Shown: positions 27,468 through 35,876, counted from the first letter of the stretch. The stretch: 64,000 bases of DNA from Azospirillum oryzae (GCF_008364795.1 NZ_VTTM01000010.1:62001-126000); one strand, 5' to 3'. A program made the numbers and translations. Notes: a model not told the origin generated them from the sequence alone.

Positions 27468-28268
27468 ATGTCCGATCATCAGATTCCACCGCAGGATGGC
27501 CCACCGCAGGACGGTGACGACTCCGTGGAGCCGACCTTTCCGTCAGCCGATCCGGAGGACGCCGGCGGCCTGCTGTCGTCCAAGCGCCAGCCCTGCGCCA
27601 TCAGCGGCAAGCGCCGGCCGAAGCGCGACCTGATCGCGCTGGACGCGCTGCGCCCCAGCCTGGCCGACCGCATCCGCCATGACCACCCGCATCTGGAACC
27701 GGACGCGCAGATCAGCCGGCAGGAACTGGCGCGCTACCGCTCGCTCTATGTCGCCGAACTGCTGAAGGAGGAGCATGGCGAACTCAGCGAACTGGACCGC
27801 GAGGTCGCCGAAAGCCTCGCCCGGCACGAGACGCTGGCCGAGAACCCGGAGGAGGAGTACGACGACCACCGCACGCTGGGCGAACGGCTGTCGGACGGTC
27901 TCGCCAGCTTCGGCGGCAGCTGGGCCTTTCTGATCTCCTTCGCCGTTGTCCTGTGCGTATGGATGCTCATCAACATCCTCGAAGGCGAAGCGCGGGCCTT
28001 CGATCCCTACCCCTTCATCCTGCTGAATCTGCTGCTGTCCTGTCTGGCCGCCATCCAGGCGCCGGTCATCATGATGAGCCAGAAGCGGCAGGAGGCGAAG
28101 GACCGGCTGCGTTCCGAAAACGACTACCGCGTCAACCTGAAGGCCGAGCTGGAAATCCGGCACCTGCATGAGAAGATGGACTATCTGATCCAGCGCCAAT
28201 GGCAGCGGCTGACCGAGATCCAGCAGCTGCAGCTGGAGATCATGCAGGAAAAGCGGCTGCGCAAGTGA
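27468..28268 (+). CDS. DUF1003 membrane protein
   Basis: 266 residues. An N-terminal cytoplasmic part of about 140 residues carries CAISGKRRPKRDLIALDALRPSLADRI, with an HPHL segment, as in other DUF1003 proteins. Two membrane helices follow (about 152-172, FGGSWAFLISFAVVLCVWML, and 183-203), linked by DPYPFILLNLLLS. The conserved QAPVIMMSQKRQE...DRLRSENDYRVNLKAE segment leads into a C-terminal coiled coil. The family function is not established. Start ATG 27468 is preceded by AGGGAGG. A stable hairpin follows. Confidence 0.9.
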   Translation: MSDHQIPPQDGPPQDGDDSVEPTFPSADPEDAGGLLSSKRQPCAISGKRRPKRDLIALDALRPSLADRIRHDHPHLEPDAQISRQELARYRSLYVAELLKEEHGELSELDREVAESLARHETLAENPEEEYDDHRTLGERLSDGLASFGGSWAFLISFAVVLCVWMLINILEGEARAFDPYPFILLNLLLSCLAAIQAPVIMMSQKRQEAKDRLRSENDYRVNLKAELEIRHLHEKMDYLIQRQWQRLTEIQQLQLEIMQEKRLRK

Positions 28269-28274
28269 ACCGGA

Positions 28275-28305
28275 CGCCGCCCGGCAAGACCATTGCCGGG
28301 CGGCG
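28275..28305. terminator. Hairpin between convergent DUF1003 and zinc-ribbon genes
   Basis: A perfect 13-bp stem (CGCCGCCCGGCAA at 28275-28287, TTGCCGGGCGGCG at 28293-28305) with a five-base loop fills the 39-base gap between two convergent genes. There is no T-run, but position and stability suggest a shared 3'-end element. Confidence 0.7.
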
Positions 28306-28307
28306 CA

Positions 28308-30047
28308 TCAGCGCTTGCGGCGGCCGTCCAGTTCCAGCATGCCGCGCAACGCGGCGATGGTCTTGCTGAGCGGCGTCGGTTCGCCGGCAGGCTTGGTTTC
28401 CGGCGTGGCCGGCTTTGCCGTCTCCGGCAGAACATCCGGCGGCTTGGCGTTGGGCGGCGTCCCTGCCTCCGGCGTTGCCGATCCGCTGCGGGCCGGCGGG
28501 CGCGGCTTGGCGGCGCGGGGTTTCGGCTGGGAAGCGGGCGGCGAATCCCGCTGCACCTCGTCCTCGATCAGCCCGCGCAGGGCCTTCATCGCCTCCTCGA
28601 CTTCGCGCTCCTGGGCGGAGCGGCGGCCGGCGGGCGCCGGTTCCTGTTCCTTTTCCTGTTCCGGGGCAGGAGGTTCCGGTGCCGGATCGGGATCGCCCCA
28701 GCCGGCGGGCACCGTCCAGTCATCCCCGCCCCGGTCAGGCTCCGGATCATCCGGCTCCTCGCGACGGACAGGCTTTTCGACCGTCCTGCCGGTGTTGCGC
28801 GGTCCCTTGGCCGGCGGCGCGGCGTCCTCCTCTTCCTCCGCCGGCTCGTTCGCCGCGTCCTCGATCATGGAGCGCAGGGCGGCGAGGGTCCGGTCGAAGC
28901 CTTCCTCATCCTCCGGCGGCGGGGGCGGGCGCTGGGCCCGGCGTTCGGCGCGATGCTGGTCGAAGTCGAGCGGCTCGGCAGGCGGCGGCACGGGCTTCGC
29001 CGGACGGTTGGCGGAAGCCGGGACGGGCTTCTCCGGGTCGCGGATGGCGAAGGACAGGATCTCCTCCTCCGACGGTTCCTCGCCGTCCGAACCGTCGTCT
29101 TCGAGATCGTCCTCCCGGCCGCCATCCCCGGACTCCAGTTGCCAGGGATCGGCCCCCGCATCCGCGCCGTCGTCCTCGAAATCCCTGCGCACCAGGACCT
29201 TGTGCGAGAAGACCGGCGGCCCGTCCTGCTCGTCTTCACGCGGATCCGGCCGGTCGCCGACGGGACCGCCAAAGGACGGGGGTTCGGCAAAGCTTGCAGC
29301 GCGGCCGGCCCAGGGCTCCGGAGCAGGGTCGTCCTCATCGTCGTCGGAGCCATAGGCCTGCGCCAGCAGCCGGCGCATCGCCATCAGCGTCTCGTCACCA
29401 TTATCGTCGGGATCGCCATCTTCGGACTCGGCGCCGTCCGGATCAGCGGTATCGCCCACCTCGTCGCGGGCCGGCTCCGGCCGCTCGTCGTTGGCGGCAG
29501 TCCTGACATCGCTTGGCGCCGGTTCATCGTCCCAATCGTTGGACCAATCATCAGACGGCGACGGACGGCCCAGGCGCGCCGCCATGTCGGCGAGCGAAAC
29601 GGGTTCCCACAGCGGAGCGGCGCCATCCTCCGCCGGACCGTCGGCCACGAGGTCGGACAGCGGACGTTCCGACACCGGCTTGCCGCGAACAGGCGCCGGA
29701 GGAGGGGGAGGGGGCTCCGCATCGGCCGTCCTGTCCCGGCCGCCGTCACCACCGCGCAACGAGGCGAGCAGGCCGTTCAGTGCCGCCAACGGCGCATCGA
29801 AGGACGGCTCGTCATTGCTGGCGGCGGGGAGGCCGGCGGCCGGGGGGTCGGCCAGGATCGGCCGGCTTTCGATGTCGCGGGAGTCGCAGCGCGAGCAGCG
29901 GTAATGCGGCGCGATCGACAGAACCGGGTAATTGGGGCCGAAGCGCCGTTCCAGCATGGAACGGGGCAGCACGCCGCCATGTCCGCAGGCGCGGCAGCGC
30001 AGTTGCACGTCGGCGTCGATGTCGCGGAGGAACAGCATACGGGCCAT
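28308..30047 (-). CDS. Zinc-ribbon protein with long disordered acidic/proline-rich region and five repeated helices
   Basis: 579 residues. The N-terminus forms a small zinc ribbon: C18 and C21 (RCRACG) with C51 and C54 (YRCSRCDS). The remaining 520 residues are rich in Asp, Glu, Pro and Ala and should be largely disordered. Within them the same short amphipathic helix recurs five times: near 86-97, 219-232, 386-400, 484-498 and 562-574, consensus T-[LI]-x-A-[LM]-R-x-[LM]-[LI]. No catalytic domain is visible. The layout suggests a scaffold or adaptor with a nucleic-acid or protein-binding head. It begins at ATG 30047. No known family beyond the generic zinc ribbon. Confidence 0.8.
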   Translation of the reverse strand: MARMLFLRDIDADVQLRCRACGHGGVLPRSMLERRFGPNYPVLSIAPHYRCSRCDSRDIESRPILADPPAAGLPAASNDEPSFDAPLAALNGLLASLRGGDGGRDRTADAEPPPPPPAPVRGKPVSERPLSDLVADGPAEDGAAPLWEPVSLADMAARLGRPSPSDDWSNDWDDEPAPSDVRTAANDERPEPARDEVGDTADPDGAESEDGDPDDNGDETLMAMRRLLAQAYGSDDDEDDPAPEPWAGRAASFAEPPSFGGPVGDRPDPREDEQDGPPVFSHKVLVRRDFEDDGADAGADPWQLESGDGGREDDLEDDGSDGEEPSEEEILSFAIRDPEKPVPASANRPAKPVPPPAEPLDFDQHRAERRAQRPPPPPEDEEGFDRTLAALRSMIEDAANEPAEEEEDAAPPAKGPRNTGRTVEKPVRREEPDDPEPDRGGDDWTVPAGWGDPDPAPEPPAPEQEKEQEPAPAGRRSAQEREVEEAMKALRGLIEDEVQRDSPPASQPKPRAAKPRPPARSGSATPEAGTPPNAKPPDVLPETAKPATPETKPAGEPTPLSKTIAALRGMLELDGRRKR

Positions 30048-30134
30048 GCCGCCCAGTATAGCGGCGGCCCCGCGGCTTTCCCATTCGTTTCAGTGCCGCC
30101 CCGGCCCCACAAGGTCCCGGTCCTGCGGGACTAG

Positions 30135-30374
30135 TCAGACCGCGCGGGTGACGGTCAGGCCCTGTTCGGACAGGCTGTCGAAGACGTCCTTGAACTTCCG
30201 CAGATAACGGGTGCGGTAGGCGTCGAAATCGGCGGCGATGGCCGCCTCGGCGTTCTGGGACTTCTTGAACTCGGACACGCGGTGGGCATTCTCGGCGCGG
30301 TACAGGGCAAAAGCGCCCTTCGTCACCAGATCGTTGCCGACCGGGTCTGCATTTTTCGATTTGTCGCTGTTCAT
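30135..30374 (-). CDS. Small helical protein of unknown function
   Basis: 79 residues from ATG 30374. Polar, mainly helical: KGAFALYRAENAHRVSEFKK, then AAIAADFDAYRTRYLRKFKDVFDSL. Charge pattern and length resemble small cytoplasmic stress proteins, but no family is recognised. The in-frame region upstream, to 30590, looks non-coding and overlaps the next gene. Ribosome site weak (GGAT). Codon use is in line with its neighbours. Confidence 0.55.
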   Translation of the reverse strand: MNSDKSKNADPVGNDLVTKGAFALYRAENAHRVSEFKKSQNAEAAIAADFDAYRTRYLRKFKDVFDSLSEQGLTVTRAV

Positions 30375-30552
30375 CAATCCATGTCCAGATGGAGTGGGCA
30401 TCCGGCCGCCAGGGTTGGGTGATTGGGACCGGATGATCGGAGCCGGTAATCGGCGGAGACTGCGATACGACCCTGCAGCCGTATCAATGCGTTGCAGCCA
30501 CCGGGAAAAGCCTACGCCCGCTTTCCCACACCCGCAATGCTGCGACGCACCA

Positions 30553-30996
30553 TCATGCCACCACCCCGCGCAGGGCGGCCATGCGGTCACGGTCGACGCG
30601 GATGCGGTCCAGATGCTGGGCGATCACCACGGTGATGGCCAGGGGAAGCTCTTTCGCCATCGCTTCTTCGTAACGGCGCAGGCATTCGCTTTCGCCGCGC
30701 TCGACCTCCTGGATGATGGTGGCGCGTTCATGGCCGAGCACGGCGGATTTCAGTTCCAGGAAGAAGCGATGGGCACCGCCCAGCATCGTGCCGCCCATGT
30801 CCGGCGCACCGCCCTGTTCGGCGACCAGCCGCTGAATCTCGCGCACGATGGCGCCGCGCTGGGCGGCGAGATCGTTGAACAGCGCCTTCAGATCCTCGTC
30901 CTCGGCGGATTCCGCGGCCTGCCGGTAGCCTTCGTGGCTGTCCTCGACGATGCGGATCAGGTCATTGAGCGTATCGACGATCTCGTCTTTTTCCAT
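30553..30996 (-). CDS. PA2169-family four-helix-bundle protein (DUF2383)
   Basis: 147 residues. Opens with MEKDEIVDTLNDLIRIVEDSHEGYRQAAES, the typical first helix of the DUF2383/PA2169 family, a ferritin-like four-helix bundle; later helices carry FLELKSAVLGHE and CLRRYEEAMAKELP. Family members are usually 145-155 residues. Their role is not established, although stress-linked expression is reported for relatives. The start at 30996 gives a full-length bundle; frames further upstream look spurious. Confidence 0.87.
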   Translation of the reverse strand: MEKDEIVDTLNDLIRIVEDSHEGYRQAAESAEDEDLKALFNDLAAQRGAIVREIQRLVAEQGGAPDMGGTMLGGAHRFFLELKSAVLGHERATIIQEVERGESECLRRYEEAMAKELPLAITVVIAQHLDRIRVDRDRMAALRGVVA

Positions 30997-31115
30997 GGCG
31001 GCAGGCCCTCCCATGCGTCCCCTACGCTGCCACAACCCGGCGGCAGGGCCGAATGTTCCAACCTGCCACCGGGGGCAATACCAGTGCGACCGGCCAGAAG
31101 CCGGCCGCCGCCTCC

Positions 31116-31718
31116 TTACGCCGACGCTTTGGAAAGGCCGCGCGCGGCGGGCGAATGGCGGCCGATCAGGCCGCGGAACATCCCGGCCCGCCACAGGCCG
31201 ACACAATGACCGCCGAGCCCCATCGCGTCCGACACCAGCCCGAAGACCGATCCTGCCAGCAGGTTGTGCCCCGCCCCGACAACGGTCGCCATGACGAAGA
31301 ACACCCGCATCCGTCCGACCGCCGTCTGCCAGCGGCCGAGCGTCGCCAGCATGAAGCCGGTGGCCGACAGCGCCGACATCGGCCCCTGCCAGCTCAGCAC
31401 CGCCACGGCCAGCGCCGCCGGCACCGTCAGCCCATAGAGCAGGCCGAGCGTCCGGGAGGGCTGGCGGCGGACGCGCACCGCCATCTGGATCAGCCCCAGT
31501 CCGCACATCATCATGCCTGTCTGTGCGCCCAGCAGCAGGAAATGGAGCAGGAACAGCGAGGAGGCCGCCGCCTGCGCCAGCAGGATCGCCCGCCGACCGC
31601 CGAGAAGCGTCGACAGGGTGGCGGCCGACAGCCCGGCAATGCCGGTCATGGCAACCGTCGGGATCGTGGCGGGGAATGCCGAGAGGGTCGGAAGATAATC
31701 GAGCAGAAAGACCGTCAT
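31116..31718 (-). CDS. YgjV-family inner membrane protein
   Basis: 200 residues with about five to six membrane helices: LPTLSAFPATIPTVAMTGIA, AAILLAQAAASSLFLLHFLL-like segments, GLGLIQMAVRV, VPAALAVAVLSW and the final VVGAGHNLLAGSVFGLVSDA. The pattern, with GMMMCGLGLIQ and MRVFFVMA, fits the YgjV/Imp family of small membrane proteins of unknown function. ATG 31718 is preferred over 31733 and 31742 because AAGG sits six bases upstream. Confidence 0.75.
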   Translation of the reverse strand: MTVFLLDYLPTLSAFPATIPTVAMTGIAGLSAATLSTLLGGRRAILLAQAAASSLFLLHFLLLGAQTGMMMCGLGLIQMAVRVRRQPSRTLGLLYGLTVPAALAVAVLSWQGPMSALSATGFMLATLGRWQTAVGRMRVFFVMATVVGAGHNLLAGSVFGLVSDAMGLGGHCVGLWRAGMFRGLIGRHSPAARGLSKASA

Positions 31719-32141
31719 GGAGCGCCTTCGCATGAAGAACATGCCGCAGTGCAGCGAAGGCGGCGGACGCTAGTCCCGGACGGTTAACCAGATATGAACA
31801 TCGATGTGACCGGAAACAGACCAAAAGATGGATGCCGGAATGTCCCCGACAGTTTGGAGACGCAATCATGTGGATCGTGCTGGTAACTCCGGTGATTATT
31901 GTGTGTTCTCTGCCCTACCGCGCCTCCATGGCAAGGGTTGCGAAAGGTTTGTCAGGCGGCGGCCCAACGATTTCGGAGAGGATCCTGCCCATCCTTGCCG
32001 TTGGCTTTGAAGGCGCGCGGCGGCATTCTCGCACCGTCATGGCAGCATCGTTATCGACGATGTCCTTAATCGACGCTGGCGGACCGGGATCGGGGGATCA
32101 TCCGGTAATTGGCGCAATCCGGACGAACTGGGGGAAACATC
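31719..32141. other. Gene-free region between YgjV-like and small zinc-finger genes
   Basis: 423 bases. It holds the leftward promoter of the YgjV-like gene (an AT-rich patch with GGTTAACC near 31781-31789) and the rightward start region of the 91-residue gene. A frame from ATG 31868 begins with a hydrophobic segment but then runs through two other genes in the wrong frame, so I do not call it. Nothing else recognised. Confidence 0.35.
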
Positions 32142-32417
32142 ATGGCGCTGTACGGCCGCCATCCTGCCTCGCTTGGCTGGGAACCGAAGCCGAAATCGGG
32201 CAAGACCGGCGAAGCGCGCGGCCACGGTGGCCGTGCCGGCCGCAACGGGCATCTGTGCTGCGCCTGCGGCCGGCCGGTCCGTGCCGGCGACCCGCATTGG
32301 GCCGGACATGGCCATCAGAACCCCTGGCACTATGCCTGTGCCGAGCGGGCCGGCCTTACATGGTCATGGGCGGGCCGCCCGGCCGAGCCGCCGCTTCCGG
32401 CCGCGGAGATGGACTGA
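32142..32417 (+). CDS. Small protein with LIM-like half zinc finger
   Basis: 91 residues from ATG 32142, preceded by GGGGGAAA. The N-terminal 35 residues are Gly/Lys-rich. The core has C39-x2-C42 and H63-x2-C66 (CACG..HYAC), the spacing of a treble-clef or LIM half-finger, with Trp and His between. The rest is Pro/Ala-rich. No family recognised. Its 3' end overlaps the convergent gene 32356-32604 by 62 bases, an uncommon amount; one of the two ends might be wrong, but both have good ribosome sites. Confidence 0.55.
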   Translation: MALYGRHPASLGWEPKPKSGKTGEARGHGGRAGRNGHLCCACGRPVRAGDPHWAGHGHQNPWHYACAERAGLTWSWAGRPAEPPLPAAEMD

Positions 32418-32604
32418 CCGCGCCGCCACTCGCCCCGGCCTGCGCCTCTTCGCGCCCGCGCCGGTAGGCATCGCGTTCAGCCTCCAGGATGGCATCGGCC
32501 AACCGCCTTTCGAACTCGCGCTCCACGAGCGCGGAGAACAGGTCGATGCGGAAGCGGGCCTGCAGCGACCGGCTCAGCCGGCGGGCTCTTTCGATCGGCG
32601 GCAT
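32356..32604 (-). CDS. Small basic protein of unknown function
   Basis: 82 residues. The start at 32604 is well supported by AAAGGAGA, seven bases upstream. The first half is helical and highly charged (IERARRLSRSLQARFRIDLFSALVEREFERRLADAILE), the second half low complexity (Gly/Ala/Pro). No family recognised. It overlaps the convergent 91-residue gene by 62 bases. Confidence 0.55.
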   Translation of the reverse strand: MPPIERARRLSRSLQARFRIDLFSALVEREFERRLADAILEAERDAYRRGREEAQAGASGGAVSPSPRPEAAARPGGPPMTM

Positions 32605-32804
32605 CGGCGTTCTCCTTTCGGCTGAGGGACAGTGCCGCCCAGCTTCAAGGATGATGGGCGATCCCGGCAACCGCGCCATCGGCGAACCGCCAACGCAAAG
32701 GAGAGCGCCCATCCGCACCCATCGGTGCGAACCGCTCGTCAGAAAAAATTGGATTTTGAAAGGGAGCGGCTCAAGGCCAGTTGCCATGCGGACGGCATGG
32801 CGTT

Positions 32805-32878
32805 TGGAGCGGGTGAAGGGAATCGAACCCTCGTCGTAAGCTTGGGAAGCTTCTGCTCTACCATTGAGCTACACCCGC
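32805..32878 (-). tRNA. tRNA-Gly (anticodon CCC)
   Basis: 74 bases with encoded CCA end. Acceptor GCGGGTG pairs with CACCCGC; D stem GCTC/GAGC around AATGGTA; the anticodon loop TTCCCAA places CCC at the anticodon position; T stem AGGG/CCCT around TTCGATT. It is transcribed leftward. The anticodon stem has one closing mismatch, as often seen in these glycine tRNAs. Confidence 0.95.
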
Positions 32879-32925
32879 GCGCCCGCTGTTTATAGGCGAC
32901 TGCCGCGGCGGATACAAGAGCGGAA

Positions 32926-33849
32926 TCAAGCACTCCCGGGAGCGGGATCGGCGACCGGCGGCGCGGGCGTGACGGTACTCGTGGCGGCATTGGCGGTGGC
33001 CGGGGCGGTGGCCGGGATAGCGGCGTGCTTCGCCGGGGACGGCCCGTCGGGGCGGCCGGAGATGGCACGGGCGACACCGTCGGCGATCACGCGCTGGCAA
33101 TGCTCGGCCAGCGCCTTGCGGCTGCTGAAGCCGTCGATGGTCACCGGCGGGTGGAACTCCACCTCCACCGTCATGCCGCCCAGGCGGAAGGCCTGCCACA
33201 GGTGCGGCGCCAGATCCATGTCGCCGTACCACGCATAGAAGGGACGGAAGGCGAAACCCATCGGGATGCCGTCCAGCCGGGTGGCGGCGATGCTGACCGG
33301 CTGGACCGTCAGCGGACGTCCGTCGATGCGGCGGGCGGCGACGGCGAACAGGGCGGTCTTGAACGGCAGCGTGCGGTTGCCGTCGCTGGAGGTGCCCTCC
33401 GGGAACAGGATCAGGCTGTCACCGGCATCCAGACGGCTGCCGATGTCGTCGCGCTGCTTGTCGACCGTGGTCCGCGCCTTGCGTTCGACGAACACCGTGC
33501 GCTGAAGCCGGGCGAGCAGGCCGAAGAAGGGCCAGCTCCCGACCTCCGACTTGGCGACGAAGGAGCCGGGGATCTGCGAGCCCAGCACCGTGATGTCCAG
33601 GTAGGAGGAGTGGTTGGACACGAACAGCACCGGCCCGTCGGCGACACGCTGGCCGCGCACCACCACGTCCAGCCCCATCAGCCGGGCGCAGGCCCGGTGA
33701 TAGAAGGGCGGCAGGGTGCGGCACAGCCGCCAGCCGCGCGCCACCGCCAGGGCCTGCAGCGGGATCAGCAGAAGCGTCCACAGCAGGTACAGCGTCAGGC
33801 GCAGGGCGCCGCGGCCGGAAGACCCCAAGGCGCGCGCGGTGCGGGTCAT
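32926..33849 (-). CDS. olsA: 1-acyl-sn-glycerol-3-phosphate / lyso-ornithine lipid acyltransferase
   Basis: 307 residues with an N-terminal membrane helix (about 17-37). The acyltransferase motifs are intact: NHSSYLD with His80 and Asp85 (HX4D), FVERKAR near 120 and FPEGTSS at 149-155. The C-terminal 45 residues are Ala/Pro/Thr-rich. Because it follows an OlsB-type gene by only seven bases, I assign it to the second step of ornithine-lipid synthesis (acylating lyso-ornithine lipid); PlsC activity on glycerolipids is the alternative, as in rhizobial OlsA/PlsC. Confidence 0.85.
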   Translation of the reverse strand: MTRTARALGSSGRGALRLTLYLLWTLLLIPLQALAVARGWRLCRTLPPFYHRACARLMGLDVVVRGQRVADGPVLFVSNHSSYLDITVLGSQIPGSFVAKSEVGSWPFFGLLARLQRTVFVERKARTTVDKQRDDIGSRLDAGDSLILFPEGTSSDGNRTLPFKTALFAVAARRIDGRPLTVQPVSIAATRLDGIPMGFAFRPFYAWYGDMDLAPHLWQAFRLGGMTVEVEFHPPVTIDGFSSRKALAEHCQRVIADGVARAISGRPDGPSPAKHAAIPATAPATANAATSTVTPAPPVADPAPGSA

Positions 33850-33856
33850 GATCGCC

Positions 33857-34774
33857 TCAGCCGGCTTGGCTGTCGCGGCTGCGACGTTCGTAATGCTTGA
33901 AATACTTGTCGGTGATCAGATCGGTCTTCACCACGATGCAGACGTCGGTGGTGTTGAACTGGTGGTCGATGACCGCGCCGTCGCCGATGAAGCCGCCGAG
34001 CCGCAGATAGCCCTTGATCAGCGGCGGCAGGATGTTCAGCGCCCGTCGCGGGTCGATGTGCTCCTTCGCCATCCGGTCCAGCGACACGAAGCGTTCCGGC
34101 AGCGCCGTCGCCCGCAGATCCGCCGGGGCAAGATGATGGTGGTAGAGGTAGGACAGCGGCTCCGCCATGGCGTCCGGATCGGTGCCGGGCAGGCTGGCGC
34201 AGCCGAACATCAGGGCGATGTCGTGCTGGAACACATAGGCCGCGATGCCCTGCCACAGCAGCTGCATGCTGCCGCGCGTGCGATAGCCGGCGTCGACGCA
34301 GGACCGGCCAAGCTCCAGCACCTCGCCGGGATAGCCGGCGAGGCGGCCGATGTCGTACTCGTCGCTCGAATAGAAGCGGCCGACCTTCTCGGCGGCGGGA
34401 CGGCGGATCAGGCGGTAGGTGCCGACCACCATGTCGGGTCCGTTGCCGCGGGAATGGTCGATGACCAGCAGATGGTCGGCGACGCCGTCGTAATCGTCGA
34501 AATCGCGCCCCCGGGCCTGCATCTCGGGGGAGGGGATCGCCGCCATCTCTTCGTAGAAGACGCGGTAGCGCAAGGCCTGCGCCCAGTCGATCTCCTCAGC
34601 GGAGCGGGCCAGCCGCACTTCCAGCGTGCCGAGGCGGATGCCGTCCATCGCCCTTTCGCCGCCGCTTTCCTTTTCGCCGCCGGCCTCGATACCGGCAACA
34701 CCGGCGGCGGACGCCTCGCGCCGCTCCGGGCTAGTCCGGGTCATGCCCGGCTGGTCCAAGCTTGCATCAGCCAT
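33857..34774 (-). CDS. olsB: Ornithine N-acyltransferase (OlsB-type)
   Basis: Adds a 3-hydroxyacyl chain to the alpha-amino group of ornithine, first step of the phosphorus-free ornithine lipid. 305 residues, GNAT-like fold. Diagnostic segments: ALRYRVFYEEM, RDFDDYDGVADHLLVID, VGTYRLIR, FYSSDEYDI, LELGRSCVDAGYRTRGSMQLLWQGIAAY and LIKGYLRLGGFIGDGAVID. The N-terminal 45 residues are variable; starts at 34744 and 34648 are alternatives. olsA follows. No Pho box was recognised upstream, although ornithine lipids are phosphate-regulated in several rhizobia. Confidence 0.9.
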   Translation of the reverse strand: MADASLDQPGMTRTSPERREASAAGVAGIEAGGEKESGGERAMDGIRLGTLEVRLARSAEEIDWAQALRYRVFYEEMAAIPSPEMQARGRDFDDYDGVADHLLVIDHSRGNGPDMVVGTYRLIRRPAAEKVGRFYSSDEYDIGRLAGYPGEVLELGRSCVDAGYRTRGSMQLLWQGIAAYVFQHDIALMFGCASLPGTDPDAMAEPLSYLYHHHLAPADLRATALPERFVSLDRMAKEHIDPRRALNILPPLIKGYLRLGGFIGDGAVIDHQFNTTDVCIVVKTDLITDKYFKHYERRSRDSQAG

Positions 34775-35115
34775 GTCGACGGTCCGCTGCGATGGTTCTG
34801 GACTGTGCACCGCGCCGGCTTGCCGCCGCCAGGCCACGGGCGGCCAGGGTCGGGACGGACAGCGTCGCACGCACCACAAGGCATAACACGATCCGCCGGT
34901 TGCCGGTCAACCGACATCGTCGCGTGCCGTCAGCCGAAACCTGTTGCGACCTTCGGGGATCGTCCGCTTCGGGGAGGCGACCCGTTGGGACTCTGGATGT
35001 CCCGGGTGGGACCGCGGATGTCCCGGCAGCCAATGCGGAAGGAAGAAGCGGGAGAGGGCAGGCACGGGCGGCGGCGCCGTCATGACGCCGGTCCGCCCTG
35101 CGGAAGCCCCGACCC
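34775..35115. other. Gap between olsB and mucR
   Basis: 341 bases, GC-rich. It must contain the olsB promoter and the mucR 3' end (mucR reads in the same direction, so a terminator is expected). I see no T-run hairpin, no Pho box and no convincing small gene. Confidence 0.35.
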
Positions 35116-35529
35116 TTAGGCGCCGCGGCGGGCGCGGGTGCCGAGACCGATCTGCTTGGCCAGCGAGCTGCGCTGGCGGGCATAGTTCGGCGCGACCATC
35201 GGGTAGTCGGTCGGCAGGCCCCAGCGTTCCCGGTATTCTTCTGGAGTCATATTGTACGCCGTCTTGAGATGACGCTTCAGCATCTTCAGCTTCTTGCCGT
35301 CTTCCAGGCAGACAATGTAGTCCGGCGTGACCGACTTCTTGATCGGCACGGCGGGCTGCGGCCGCTCCTCCGCCACCACCGGTTCGGTACCGACGTTGGC
35401 CAGCGACTTGTAGACCTGTTCGATCAGTGTCGGAAGATCGGTCAGCGAGACTGTATTGTTGGAGACATGCGCCGCCACGATCTCCGTGGTCAGAGACAAC
35501 AGCGCGTTGGAAGGGGACCCGTTGCTCAT
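35116..35529 (-). CDS. mucR: MucR/Ros-family transcriptional regulator
   Basis: 137 residues, full length. H-NS-like global regulator of exopolysaccharide, motility and cell cycle genes in alphaproteobacteria, binding AT-rich DNA. N-terminal oligomerisation half (TEIVAAHVSNNTVSLTDLPTLI), then the Ros zinc-finger segment YIVCLEDGKK-LKMLKRHLKTAY-MTPEEYRERWGLP. Of the usual four ligands only Cys74 and His87 are obvious: position 77 is Asp and position 92 is Tyr. ATG 35529 has GGAG nine bases upstream and a strong promoter just beyond. Confidence 0.94.
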   Translation of the reverse strand: MSNGSPSNALLSLTTEIVAAHVSNNTVSLTDLPTLIEQVYKSLANVGTEPVVAEERPQPAVPIKKSVTPDYIVCLEDGKKLKMLKRHLKTAYNMTPEEYRERWGLPTDYPMVAPNYARQRSSLAKQIGLGTRARRGA

Positions 35530-35560
35530 GTAAGCTTGCTCCGCGGCATTCGTACCTCAC

Positions 35561-35589
35561 CATATAAAGAGGTTTTCTGAATCGTGCAA
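35561..35589 (-). promoter_or_regulatory. Sigma-70 type promoter of mucR
   Basis: On the minus strand TTGCAC (35589-35584) is separated by exactly 17 bases from TATATG (35566-35561), giving a start site about 25-28 bases before the mucR ATG. The region is AT-rich, as expected for a MucR-bound, self-regulated promoter. Confidence 0.6.
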
Positions 35590-35618
35590 TATCCATCCTT
35601 TGGAACAAAGAGGAATCG

Positions 35619-35873
35619 GTGACCGAAAAAATCTCTGCAGACTTGTTTCTCGACATCACCTCGCAGGTTTGTCCGTTAACCTTCGTCAAGACCAAGTTGA
35701 TGGTAGAGCGGATGGACGCGGGGCAGACACTCGAAGTCCGGCTGAATGCCGGTGAACCCTTGGAAAACGTTCCACGATCCTTGATCGAGTTGGGTCACAG
35801 CATTCTGTCTGTCCACCCCGAACGATTGGATGATCCTGACGGAGTCCACCGCCTGATCGTGCGGAAAAATTAA
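35619..35873 (+). CDS. TusA-family sulfur carrier protein
   Basis: 84 residues. The family signature CPLTFVKTKL has the sulfur-carrying Cys18 followed by Pro, then the predicted alpha/beta sandwich ending HRLIVRK. GTG 35619 is preceded by AAAGAGGA. TusA-like proteins pass sulfur for tRNA thiolation, molybdenum cofactor or sulfur oxidation; which applies here cannot be told. It is divergent from mucR and convergent with rimI (three bases between stops). Confidence 0.9.
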   Translation: MTEKISADLFLDITSQVCPLTFVKTKLMVERMDAGQTLEVRLNAGEPLENVPRSLIELGHSILSVHPERLDDPDGVHRLIVRKN

Positions 35874-35876
35874 CCC

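Noticed and set aside
31781..31789. GGTTAACC near the YgjV-like gene as a CtrA site
   Set aside because: Only a half-site; no second TTAA at the required spacing.
31868..32467. Plus-strand frame starting with a hydrophobic segment (MWIVLVTPVII)
   Set aside because: It runs through the 91-residue gene in another frame and loses coding character after about 60 codons; no conserved motif.
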